Shown here: one piece after another, positions 33,002-40,576 of the stretch
Numbering within the stretch: the stretch's first letter is position 1
Layout of the letters: every line of letters begins with the position of its first letter
Assembly: GCF_001279585.1 (NCBI RefSeq)
Contig: NZ_LGEC01000065.1
Span: 62,001-126,000 of the forward strand
Reading direction: 5' to 3'
Source: Nocardiopsis sp. NRRL B-16309
GTDB taxonomy: Bacteria; Actinomycetota; Actinomycetes; Streptosporangiales; Streptosporangiaceae
Length of the DNA stretch: 64,000 bases
Program-made: the position numbers and the translations under genes
Notes under the pieces: model-generated
What the model saw: the letters and a program-made list of their open reading frames with translations, nothing else
Told to the model about the DNA's origin: nothing
Database searches by the model: none

Positions 33002-34012
33002 GTGCGCAGGAACAGGAACAAGACGGAACTCCCGATCAAGATCATCTCCCACCGCGGGGCCTCGGGGCACCGCCCGGAGCACACCCTGGCCTCCTACGAA
33101 CTGGGTGCGCGCCACGGGGGCGACTTCATCGAGATGGACCTCGTCGCGACCAGGGACGGTCGCCTGATCTGCCGCCACGAGCAGGAGATCGGCGGGACCA
33201 CGGACGTGGCGGAGCGCCCGGAGTTCGCCGACCGGCGCACCACGCGCACGATCGACGGCCGCGAGGTGACGGGCTTCTTCGCCCAGGACTTCACGCTGGC
33301 CGAGATCAAGACGCTGCGGGCCGTGGAACGGCTCCAGGACGTGCGGGCGATGAACGCGATGATGGACGGGACCTACGAGATCCCGACCCTGGAGGAGGTC
33401 ATCGACCTGGCGTTCTCGCTCACCAAGGAGCTGGGCCGCCCGGTCGGGATCTACCCCGAGACGAAGCACCCCGCCTACCACGTGGCGCAGGGACTGGAGC
33501 TGGAGCCGACGCTGGTCGCGGTCCTGCGCGAGGCGGGCCTGACCGGTGAGGAGCCTGAGCTCCCGGTGTTCCTGCAGTCCTTCGAGGCGGAGAGCCTGCG
33601 CCGGCTCGCCGAGACGGAGTTGCCCCTGGTCTACCTGATGGGGACCGAGGAGCACTGGCGGCACTTCACCACACCCGACGGCCTGGCCGAGGTGGCGTCC
33701 TTCGCGCACGCGATCGGCCCGCACAAGAGCCTGGTGGTGCCGGAGAACGAGGACGGCACCCTCGGCGAGCCCACGGACCTGGTGGAGAACGCGCACGAGG
33801 CCGGTCTGCTGGTGCACCCCTGGACGTTCCGCAGCGAGAACCACTTCCTGCCCGCCGACCTGCGCTCGGACGGCGAGCCCGGCGACTTCGGGGGGTTCGC
33901 CGCCGAGTACGAGATGTTCTTCGAGGCCGGGGTGGACGGTGTGTTCACCGACTTCTCCAGGCACGCCTTCCTGTGCCGGGAGCACTTCCTGGACCCGCAG
34001 CCCGTCGAGTAG
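33002..34012 (+). CDS. glpQ: Glycerophosphodiester phosphodiesterase (GlpQ-like)
   Basis: A 336-residue TIM-barrel enzyme that hydrolyses glycerophosphodiesters to glycerol 3-phosphate and alcohol. The catalytic start IISHRGASGHRPEHT, then FIEMDLVATRDGRLICRHE, mark the family. The insertion with DRRTTRTIDG and the GFFAQDFTLAEIKTLRA segment are GlpQ-type. No signal peptide remains, so it should act in the cytoplasm. The GTG at 33002 is chosen because the longer frame (to 32912) crosses the serC terminator; AGGA lies about 10 nt upstream. The substrate head group is unknown. Confidence 0.88.
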   Translation: MRRNRNKTELPIKIISHRGASGHRPEHTLASYELGARHGGDFIEMDLVATRDGRLICRHEQEIGGTTDVAERPEFADRRTTRTIDGREVTGFFAQDFTLAEIKTLRAVERLQDVRAMNAMMDGTYEIPTLEEVIDLAFSLTKELGRPVGIYPETKHPAYHVAQGLELEPTLVAVLREAGLTGEEPELPVFLQSFEAESLRRLAETELPLVYLMGTEEHWRHFTTPDGLAEVASFAHAIGPHKSLVVPENEDGTLGEPTDLVENAHEAGLLVHPWTFRSENHFLPADLRSDGEPGDFGGFAAEYEMFFEAGVDGVFTDFSRHAFLCREHFLDPQPVE

Positions 34013-34029
34013 GAGCACCCGCCGGGGCC

Positions 34030-34614
34030 GGACGGGCCCGCCGATCGCGAGCCCCGCCCTGTCCCGGGCGGGCAGGAGGCCGGTGGTCGGTTTGTAGCCG
34101 ACCACACCGCACCAGGCCGCGGGTATCCGGGTGGATCCGGCCCCGTCGCTCGCCGTCGCCAGGGGCACCATCCCGGCCGCGACGGCGGCGGCCGATCCCG
34201 CCGACGAGCCGCCGGGGGTGACGTCCGCCCGCCACGGGTTGACGGTCCGGCCCCTGTCCGTCGCGCCCCAGGTCTTCCACTCCGTCCCGGGACCGGGCAC
34301 CGAGGTCGATCCGACCGGTACCGCCCCGGCCCCGACCAACCGGCGGGCCTGGAGCGGCCCGATCCCCTCGGACGCCTTCACCGCCAACGGGACCCCGGCG
34401 AGGGGAGGTGCTTCCCGGAGGCCACGTCCGCGTCGATGACGGACGCGCGTTCCCTGGCGGTGTCCGGCCAGACCTCACGGAACGCCCTGATCCGGGCGTC
34501 GAGCCGTTCGATCGACTCGAGTGCGGCTCCGACCACCGCCACGGCGCTGACCCGGCCGCTCCGCACCCGCTCCGCGATCTCGCCAGCGCCCATCCCCGCG
34601 TAGTCATCGTCCAC
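34030..34614 (-). pseudogene. Amidase-signature enzyme, frameshifted and truncated
   Basis: The N-terminal 195 or so codons of an amidase-signature hydrolase. The first 70 codons read from a GTG at 34614. At a CCCC run (34402-34405) the frame shifts; restoring one C would give LPLAGVPLAVKASEG and rejoin the second frame. That frame carries the catalytic Lys (AVK), the Ser region GGSSAGSAAAVAAG and GSTRIPA. Homology stops near 34030 after GLAIGGPV, so more than half of a normal ~470-residue enzyme is missing, abutting the glpQ 3' end. The gene is clearly dead. Confidence 0.8.
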
Positions 34615-34689
34615 GCCCTGAAGCCCTCCCAGTCGCCTATGTCCGAGCCCCTGCCACGGAATGGCATCCGGACCGGACCGGCCCTATGC

Positions 34690-34868
34690 GCCCAGGCCCG
34701 GACCGCTGCGGGGACCCCTCCCGGTCGTACTGGTGTTGTTCGACCGGAGGTGAGGCGCTTGCACGCCGGGCTTTCCACCCGCCTGGGACGGACCAGGACG
34801 AGCCCGAGGCCGACCTCGGCGCTCTCGGTGCCGACTCCCGCGAAGCCCTTGTCGCCCACGATCGGCAC
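34690..34868 (-). pseudogene. Transposase remnant
   Basis: A fragment reading VGDKGFAGVGTESAEVGLG followed by LVLVRPRR resembles the DDE-domain segment of IS982/IS4-type transposases (ADKGFAG...LVRP). No intact ends, no terminal inverted repeats and no full gene were found; flanking bases 34870-35046 are equally disordered. It probably records an old insertion at the border of the zeta-toxin island. Exact IS family is uncertain. Confidence 0.45.
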
Positions 34869-35046
34869 GGCCTCTCAGCGCGCTCGTGGGCATGGAGCAG
34901 GTGCAGGCTTGTTCGTGTTCGCCACGTTCTTCGGGGTGGGCCAGGGAGTCGGAGTGGGCCAGGGAGAAGGTTCAACGGCAGGGCCTCTGGCTGGGCCGGC
35001 TGCTGCTGCGAGAGCACCTTGTCCGCCTCCGCGTGTGGCCACACCA
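34869..35046. other. Disordered sequence between transposase remnant and zeta toxin 1
   Basis: No gene is supported. Short CTGGCCCAC repeats occur near 34940-34965. GC content drops from here into the toxin gene. Confidence 0.3.
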
Positions 35047-36255
35047 CTACAGCTCCAGATCAGGACCCTCCTGTGGCCCACGATTCCGTCGACCACCGTC
35101 AAGCGAGGGCGTGATGGTGCCCTGTACGCCCGGGGGAACAGCACTCTGCGCGAAGCGCCGGACCGTCTTGGGGGCTTTCATCGCCTCCATATAGCGCGTG
35201 CGTTCTGCCGGCGTGGCGGAGAAGTACCCCTCCGGACTCGATGGCAGGTCAGCGTTGTCCACACCGCGCCCGCCCGCCATGAAAACCGCCTTCCGCACTT
35301 TCTGGTACCACGTGTGCTTGGCAAGCTGATTCTCCTGGCCCGCATAGGCCACCGCGGCCATCCGGTCCGCATCGGCATGCAGGGCAAGGAATGAGGGAGC
35401 GGTTTCGGAGTTCAACTCACGTCTAGTAACGATCTTCTTAGAAAGTTCGCTGTAGGAGGCGAGCCAAGCTTCCGCTTCCCTTTTTCCGAACGGAAATTCT
35501 CCGTCCCCCCTGTTCAGCCTCAATGCTTCTGCCGAACGCGCCGCACCAATCAGCCTCCCATCAAGCCCACGGGTGTTCTCATAGAGCGAGTCACCTTGGC
35601 GGTTAGTCACCAGCACCCTATGAACAGAAGGACTCTTCTCCAGAGCTGACACGGTTTCGGGTATATTTTTATAAATCCTGTCATGGGCATCCGTCGGATT
35701 CCACCGACCCTTGCCTGGGGCTGAATTAAGATACCGGCCTACCAAGTCCAGGCGACTCTGGGCCTCCGGCGTTGCCAGCGCAACGACCTCGACTTTGTAC
35801 CCACCGTGTGAAACTCCCTCACCGCCCTCTTCCACATCCCTCGGCTCCGCGAATTTCTCGGCGAATGAACGTGGCCCCTGAGAACCCGAGAACGTTCCTT
35901 CGACAACCACAGAGATACCTTGACAATAAGCGTAGTCACGGCACATCCTCGCCCATTCCTGCATGGCCTGAGAGGTTGCCTGTACCATTTTATCAGGACA
36001 TTCTGTCATGATTTCTTTATATTTTGGATGCTGCGATCTAAAGCTGTCAGGATCGATCTCGACAATTCCGGGGTTCTGCTCTCTAATTTTCTTCAGAGCA
36101 GTCGATTTTCCAGCAGCCAGCTGTCCGCCCAAGAGAATAATTACTGGCTTCCCGCCGGCTGCCTTGCTACCCTCGAATACGGATTCCCGGATGACATCAT
36201 CGAATACCTCCCTGAGCTCCTCATCCTTGACCTTGAACCTTTCCTGAACCTCCAT
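35047..36255 (-). CDS. Zeta-family toxin 1
   Basis: A 402-residue P-loop kinase of the zeta toxin family. Known members phosphorylate UDP-GlcNAc or a related sugar nucleotide and poison cell-wall synthesis. Walker A is GGQLAAGKS (residues 43-51). The zeta hallmark IDPDSFRSQHPKYKEIM (67-83) carries the catalytic Asp/Arg and the HP pair. YLNSAPGKGRWNPTDAHDRIY and HRVLVTNRQGDSLYEN also match zeta toxins. A C-terminal region of about 150 residues lies beyond the kinase core, with no recognised domain. It starts one base after the antitoxin stop. Base composition is lower in GC than the neighbours, suggesting transfer. Confidence 0.85.
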   Translation of the reverse strand: MEVQERFKVKDEELREVFDDVIRESVFEGSKAAGGKPVIILLGGQLAAGKSTALKKIREQNPGIVEIDPDSFRSQHPKYKEIMTECPDKMVQATSQAMQEWARMCRDYAYCQGISVVVEGTFSGSQGPRSFAEKFAEPRDVEEGGEGVSHGGYKVEVVALATPEAQSRLDLVGRYLNSAPGKGRWNPTDAHDRIYKNIPETVSALEKSPSVHRVLVTNRQGDSLYENTRGLDGRLIGAARSAEALRLNRGDGEFPFGKREAEAWLASYSELSKKIVTRRELNSETAPSFLALHADADRMAAVAYAGQENQLAKHTWYQKVRKAVFMAGGRGVDNADLPSSPEGYFSATPAERTRYMEAMKAPKTVRRFAQSAVPPGVQGTITPSLDGGRRNRGPQEGPDLEL

Positions 36256-36256
36256 C

Positions 36257-36538
36257 TCAGTCCTGAGCCAAGCGCTCGATCAGCTGTTCCATTCGCAGGA
36301 TCTCAGCGATCATCGTCTCCCGGTCGGTTGGATCGACAGCACGCTGGTTCCGCCGGACCGATAGTATGGCCTCCTTCGCGGAGCTCTTCTCCTCAGCAGT
36401 GGCAGCGTTGTGGAAACGATGGGCATATTCCCCGGCCAGGTTATTGGCGACGTCCAGGAATACCTCGTGGACCACCGTCAGGTTGGTGTTGGGTCCGAAA
36501 CGATCGCCAGCGGTTCCCTCGGGTACGGGTTCGGTCAC
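36257..36538 (-). CDS. Putative antitoxin of zeta toxin 1
   Basis: A 93-residue, strongly helical, acidic protein directly upstream of zeta toxin 1. It starts with GTG preceded by GAGG and its stop is one base from the toxin start. The segment VHEVFLDVANNLAGEYAHRF followed by HNAATAEEKSSAKEAIL would form long helices like epsilon-type antitoxins, which block the toxin's ATP site by fold rather than by DNA binding. No sequence family is recognised; the assignment rests on position, size and helical character. Confidence 0.7.
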   Translation of the reverse strand: MTEPVPEGTAGDRFGPNTNLTVVHEVFLDVANNLAGEYAHRFHNAATAEEKSSAKEAILSVRRNQRAVDPTDRETMIAEILRMEQLIERLAQD

Positions 36539-36691
36539 GGTCGGCCTCAGTTCTGGTTGTTGTGTACGACTGCTGTCTGAGATGCCCGCAAGGGGTGCTC
36601 GGTTCGTGTCCGGGGCACATCGGTCAGCTCCTGCGGGCCGGCAGGACGGTACCGACGATGATCAGGGGCCGCAACGGGGTCCCACGACGGA

Positions 36692-37189
36692 TCAGGACCC
36701 CTCGCCGAGAGCTTCCAGGACCTGTTCGACCGGAGGCAAGGACAGCCGCTTGCGCAGCGCCTCGGCCTCATCCTCGGGGACGACCCTGCGATCCGAGATC
36801 GGGTCGGTGAACCGGCCCTCCTCCCAGCCGAGGGGGATGGTGGTGAAGCTGGCCGGTCCGAAGTCCTCGTAGTAGGAGAAGGGGCCGTAGTGGGCGTACC
36901 ACTCACCGGCGGTCAGGGCCTCCGGGCCGTGAAGGGTGAGGTCCTGCTGGAGGATCACGGCCAGCTCCGGCACACGAGTGACCAGGCCCGTCTCCATCGG
37001 GTTCGACTTGATCTCGGTGAGGATGTACACGTCACGCACCAGGCTCCTGCCCGTGAAGATCTGGACGAGGCCCCGTCCTTCCCCCAAGAACGTGGGGAAT
37101 CCCAAAACGAAGGCCTTCATCTTGACTCCGTCCCGGGTTTCCTCATCGATGACTCTGCTGACGATCAAAGGTTCCTCCGAAGCAGTCAT
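36692..37189 (-). CDS. Unrecognised 165-residue protein inside the zeta operon
   Basis: It lies between zeta module 2 and antitoxin 1 on the same strand. The sequence alternates strands and turns (EEPLIVSRVIDEETRDGVKM, KAFVLGFPTFLGEGRGLVQI, GEWYAHYGPFSYYEDFG) and ends in a helix with LRKRLSLPPVEQVLEALG. No membrane segment, signal peptide or catalytic motif is seen. The ATG at 37189 lacks a clear Shine-Dalgarno sequence, though translation could follow from upstream genes. An accessory or immunity role is possible but unproven. Confidence 0.6.
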   Translation of the reverse strand: MTASEEPLIVSRVIDEETRDGVKMKAFVLGFPTFLGEGRGLVQIFTGRSLVRDVYILTEIKSNPMETGLVTRVPELAVILQQDLTLHGPEALTAGEWYAHYGPFSYYEDFGPASFTTIPLGWEEGRFTDPISDRRVVPEDEAEALRKRLSLPPVEQVLEALGEGS

Positions 37190-37278
37190 GTGAATTCTTG
37201 GCGTGAGGCTTCGAGGCAAGGGAGAAGGCGAATCATCGAGGAGGTCCCGACGATAGGGTTCCGCCGGTCCGCACCGCG

Positions 37279-37644
37279 TCATCCGACACCGCCGCTCTCC
37301 CTTCCATGGTTCGTGTCGGCACGCCGGACGAGTCGGTCGGTGTCTGTGTATGTCTCCACTGTCGTCAGGATTTTCTCCAGCCAGCGGTAGAAGGGCTCGT
37401 ACTTCGCGGAAGTGCTCATCCACACCTCGGTACCGCTGTCGGACAAAGACATCCGACCCAACTCGTCCAGTCGCACCCTGGCCAGGTTCATGTTGACAAA
37501 GGTCTTCCGCAGGGCCGCTGTCAGGGCCAGGGCATCGTGCTGCATGCTGCCGGGGTGAAAGGACGAGAACCACAGGTCCAGATGGGCACGGAGAAGACCC
37601 TGCCATCCCCGGCGCTCAGAACTCGATGCCGCGGTCACCGCCAT
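37279..37644 (-). CDS. Unrecognised 121-residue protein overlapping zeta toxin 2
   Basis: The frame starts within the last codons of zeta toxin 2 (ATG 37644, 29-base overlap; GTG at 37638 is an alternative), implying coupled translation. The sequence looks helical and amphipathic: GWQGLLRAHLDLWFSSFHPG, ALTAALRKTFVNMNLARVRL, YEPFYRWLEKILTTVETY. No family is recognised. Its position immediately 3' of a toxin gene suggests a further component of module 2. Confidence 0.6.
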   Translation of the reverse strand: MAVTAASSSERRGWQGLLRAHLDLWFSSFHPGSMQHDALALTAALRKTFVNMNLARVRLDELGRMSLSDSGTEVWMSTSAKYEPFYRWLEKILTTVETYTDTDRLVRRADTNHGRESGGVG

Positions 37645-38845
37645 CCCGTGAGTCACTGCTCGGTCCCGGTGTACGTCCGAAGTTCGACGAGCCCGTGCCG
37701 GACGGGTGCTGTCCACGTTGAGCGATACGCGTGGCCCTGGACGGGCCGGATGCGGACTGTCCACTCTGCGCAAGACGCACGGCCCGGGAGGAACCGGATG
37801 GGACCTGTCCCCCCTGAGCGATACGCATGGCCCTGGACACCTCACCGGCCTTGGCGGGTTCCGGTGCCGCGGCCGCATCCTGGAACTGTTCCTGGAGCGC
37901 CGTACCGATCGATCTGCTAGGCCCTGGGGCCGCTGCCGGAATACCGTTGCGGCGCAGTTCCCGGTGATCCTGCTCCGCGTAGTCGACGGCCATCTTCACC
38001 ATCTCGTCGACCGGCTCGGTACGCACTGCGGGATCCGTGCTGCGCATGTAGGCCACGGTGGCGTCGAAGCGCGCGATCTCCTCAGGGGTGGGGGTCCTGT
38101 TGCGCTCCTCGATGATCGCCTCGCGGGCCCCGAGGCCGTTCCGCATGGACCCGTCCGGGTTGCGGTGGTTCTCGTAGAGGACGACACCGTCACGGTTGGT
38201 CACGTAGATGTGGTCGACCTCGCCCGTGGATTCCAACTCGTGGGCGATGCGGGGGTTGTTGCCGTAGGCCGCATCGTGCGAGTGGGGGCCGACCCACCGC
38301 CCGTACTCCTTCGACGGGTCGTCACGGCCCTTCTGGTAGCGGTGCGCGATACCGAGCGCGCTGTTCGACTCGTGGGTCGCGACGAACACCGCGGTCGTCT
38401 CGTAGCCCCGGTCGCGGAATCCGTTGAGCCAGTAGTCGGCGTGCTCCTGCCCCACGAGGGGGTGGCTGGCGACCACGTCGTACTTCGGGCCGCCCGTGTC
38501 ACCGCGAAGGTGGCCGAGCAGCTCCTCCTGGAGATCGGGAGGCAGCTTCTGCTCGACGTTCGAATGGCCCGCCAGGCCGCCGTTTCGCATGATCTCGTCG
38601 TGCCGCGGGTGGATTTTGGCGTTGTCATCGCCATCGTAGGTCGCGACCGATGCATCGCCGAGGGCCCGGATCACCGCCTGCTGGGTCGTCGTCTTCCCCG
38701 TGCCCGGCTGACCCGCGAGGATGACGAACTGCGGTCTCTTGTTCTTCGAGCGCTCAGGAACATCATCGGGAATGAGTTCTTCAATGCGTTCGTTCTTGAG
38801 CTGCTCGATAAGAGCGGCATCCTGAGGGTCACTGGAGTAGCTCAC
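37616..38845 (-). CDS. Zeta-family toxin 2 with repeat tail
   Basis: A 409-residue zeta-like kinase. Walker A is GQPGTGKTT (45-53); the second motif TYDGDDNAKIHPRHDEIM is a variant of the zeta GD..R.HP block. RYQKGRDDPSKEYGRWVGP and DHIYVTNRDGVVLYENH are shared with toxin 1, but overall the two are diverged paralogues. The C-terminal tail has three repeats of about 16 residues: SRAMRIAQGGQVPS, SRAVRLAQSGQSAS, SRATRIAQRGQHPS. The GTG start overlaps the antitoxin stop by four bases. Such long tails are unusual in plasmid zeta toxins (about 287 aa). Confidence 0.83.
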   Translation of the reverse strand: MSYSSDPQDAALIEQLKNERIEELIPDDVPERSKNKRPQFVILAGQPGTGKTTTQQAVIRALGDASVATYDGDDNAKIHPRHDEIMRNGGLAGHSNVEQKLPPDLQEELLGHLRGDTGGPKYDVVASHPLVGQEHADYWLNGFRDRGYETTAVFVATHESNSALGIAHRYQKGRDDPSKEYGRWVGPHSHDAAYGNNPRIAHELESTGEVDHIYVTNRDGVVLYENHRNPDGSMRNGLGAREAIIEERNRTPTPEEIARFDATVAYMRSTDPAVRTEPVDEMVKMAVDYAEQDHRELRRNGIPAAAPGPSRSIGTALQEQFQDAAAAPEPAKAGEVSRAMRIAQGGQVPSGSSRAVRLAQSGQSASGPSRATRIAQRGQHPSGTGSSNFGRTPGPSSDSRDGGDRGIEF

Positions 38846-39177
38846 ACCTTGCCCCGCTTCTCCTTCTCACGAAGACGGCGGATGAGCTCCGGGTATTCAG
38901 CGACGATTGGCTTCGCCACCTCGACCTCCATCCACTTCATGGACTTCAGAAGGGCCGTGTGTCGCTTTTTTTCATTCTCGAATTTTTCCTTCTGCCCAGG
39001 ATCCTCTTCCGCGAAGGCCAGTTTCAGATAGAGGTCCCTCACCAGCCTAATATAGGATTCCGCCTTTTCCTTCAGGTCCAGGTACTCCATCAGATCCATA
39101 CCCGGAGGTACGGGCAGGAGACCGTGGGGAGCCGGACCACCCTGCTCACCCTTGTTCTCACTGTTCAGGGGACTCAT
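38842..39177 (-). CDS. Putative antitoxin of zeta toxin 2
   Basis: A 111-residue helical, charged protein, first in the operon. After a Pro/Gly-rich head, DLKEKAESYIRLVRDLYLKL, EEDPGQKEKFENEKKRHTAL and PELIRRLREKEKRG should form a helical bundle like epsilon antitoxins. It overlaps the toxin gene by GTGA, so the pair is translationally coupled. Expression should start from the TATAAT promoter at 39201. It shows no evident similarity to antitoxin 1, so the two modules may not cross-neutralise. Confidence 0.7.
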   Translation of the reverse strand: MSPLNSENKGEQGGPAPHGLLPVPPGMDLMEYLDLKEKAESYIRLVRDLYLKLAFAEEDPGQKEKFENEKKRHTALLKSMKWMEVEVAKPIVAEYPELIRRLREKEKRGKV

Positions 39178-39185
39178 CTCCTCGG

Positions 39186-39209
39186 GCGTTGAACAACGCG
39201 ATTATACCA
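39186..39209 (-). promoter_or_regulatory. Extended -10 promoter and palindrome of the zeta operon
   Basis: The minus strand reads TGGTATAAT (39201-39209), a perfect extended -10, with no good -35. Immediately downstream, around the expected transcription start, is the 14-bp palindrome GCGTTGAACAACGC (39186-39199), 9 nt before the antitoxin ATG. A repressor bound there would shut the operon. Confidence 0.65.
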
Positions 39210-39260
39210 TCCGGCCTTGCGACTCCCAGGCCCTGCCCGAGGAGGTGGAACTCGGCGATC

Positions 39261-39392
39261 TCAGCTCGAATCCAAACCACTTGATCGGCGACGGATGCTC
39301 AATTCATCCACGACGTCGAATGCACGAACACCGATCTTATCCGGCCTGTTCGGCCAGCTCATCACAGAGATGGCATTCACGTTGTCCGCCAT
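39261..39392 (-). other. 43-codon frame upstream of the zeta promoter, probably a gene remnant
   Basis: An ATG at 39392 opens a frame beginning MADNVNAISVMSWPNRPDKI and continuing GVRAFDVVDELS. Composition is less GC-biased than shadow frames, but there is no Shine-Dalgarno sequence and no known family. It may be the 3' end of a gene lost when the island formed. Confidence 0.25.
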
Positions 39393-39423
39393 TGTGGTGT
39401 GGACCAGCAGGAGTCGACCGGAC

Positions 39424-40488
39424 TCAGCCGCGGCGGGCGAGCACGATGATGCCGGCGATGAGCAGGGCCGCGACGCCCGCGCCGCCCAGGATGAACGGGA
39501 GGGCACCGCCCTCGCGGTCGTCGGCGGCCCCGGCGCCGGCTTCGTCGTCGGCGGACGCGCTCTCCTCGGGGGTCTCGGCGGGCACCTCGCTCAGGTACTC
39601 GTCGGCCAGCGGCACCGACCACACCGGGGCGCTCTCCCCCTCGGTCCCGGCCATGAGCGCGGTGCCGTCGGGCGTGAAGGAGATCGCCTCGCCCTGGTCC
39701 GACTCGGGCAGGTCGAAGGAGCCCAGCGCCGACCCCGGCACACCGTCGGTGGAGTCGTAGATCGTCACACCCCAGTAGGTGCGGATCGCGTAGCGGGTGC
39801 CGTCGGGGTGGAAGGCCGCGTCGGTGGCGAAGAGCGGCGCCGAGTCCACGCGCTCCAGCACGTTCTCCGCGTCCGGGTCCAGGGTCTCCGGGGCCGCGTA
39901 CAGACCTCCGGCGAACTCCTTGGACACCACGTACAGGCGCCCGTCGCGCGGGTCGATCATCATGGCCTCGGCGTCGCGGCCGCCGTCGGCGTAGGTGAAG
40001 GTGAACACCTGCGGCTCGATGAGCGCGTCCGCCAGGGGCTCGGGTTCGGCGAAGCGGAACACCCGCACACTGGGCCAGCTCCCACCGAAGTTGTCACCGA
40101 TGTCGGCGACGTACACCGACGACCGGCCGTCGGGGCCCTCCGCGACGGCGACCGCCTCCCAGTCGCGCAGCTCCACCGCCAGCGAGACGGTGGCCAGGGT
40201 CTCGCCGTCCTGGTTCACCGCGTAGACGTCGGGCAGGAAGTCGCCGCTGTCGTTGTGGGTCCACCACACGCCGTCGTGCACCGCTGAGGGGGCGAGGCCG
40301 CTCGACTCCGCGATCCGGGGGTCCCGGAAGGTGAAGGCGACCTCCGAGCCCTCCGGCCCCTCGCCCCCGCGGGGGTAGTCGAGGCCACCGGTGCCGGAGT
40401 CGTCGGGTTCGGCCGTCTGGGCGGCGGCGGGAACCGGTGCGAGGGCGACGATCAGGGCGGCCACGGCCGGCACGAGCGGTCTTGTCAT
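39424..40488 (-). CDS. Secreted, membrane-anchored beta-propeller protein
   Basis: A 354-residue exported protein. The signal peptide (about residues 1-25, ending APVPAAAQ) precedes a propeller-like domain: GLAPSAVHDGVWWTHNDSGD, VYVADIGDNFGG, EAMMIDPRDGRLYVVSKE and GEAISFTPDGTALMAGTEG. An acidic spacer (about 300-325) and one membrane helix (PFILGGAGVAALLIAGIIVL) with a RRG tail anchor it to the outer face of the membrane. The ATG at 40488 has AGGA about 8 nt upstream; ATG at 40497 is the alternative. Function is unknown; extracellular esterase-like or scaffold roles are possible. Confidence 0.8.
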   Translation of the reverse strand: MTRPLVPAVAALIVALAPVPAAAQTAEPDDSGTGGLDYPRGGEGPEGSEVAFTFRDPRIAESSGLAPSAVHDGVWWTHNDSGDFLPDVYAVNQDGETLATVSLAVELRDWEAVAVAEGPDGRSSVYVADIGDNFGGSWPSVRVFRFAEPEPLADALIEPQVFTFTYADGGRDAEAMMIDPRDGRLYVVSKEFAGGLYAAPETLDPDAENVLERVDSAPLFATDAAFHPDGTRYAIRTYWGVTIYDSTDGVPGSALGSFDLPESDQGEAISFTPDGTALMAGTEGESAPVWSVPLADEYLSEVPAETPEESASADDEAGAGAADDREGGALPFILGGAGVAALLIAGIIVLARRG

Positions 40489-40576
40489 GCCCGCCATCCT
40501 GCCAGGGGTCGCCACGGGTGGCTTGCAGCCGGGCGCTAACGGGCACATGTCGCATACAGGGCCGTGAGGAGGACCC

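Noticed and set aside
39265..39290. tRNA T-arm-like sequence CTCGAATCC beside the zeta island
   Set aside because: No matching T-stem, anticodon arm or acceptor stem could be built, so it is not an attachment-site tRNA.
34030..39423. Prophage or integrative element
   Set aside because: No integrase, excisionase, replication or structural gene, and no flanking direct repeats were found; only toxin modules and remnants are present.
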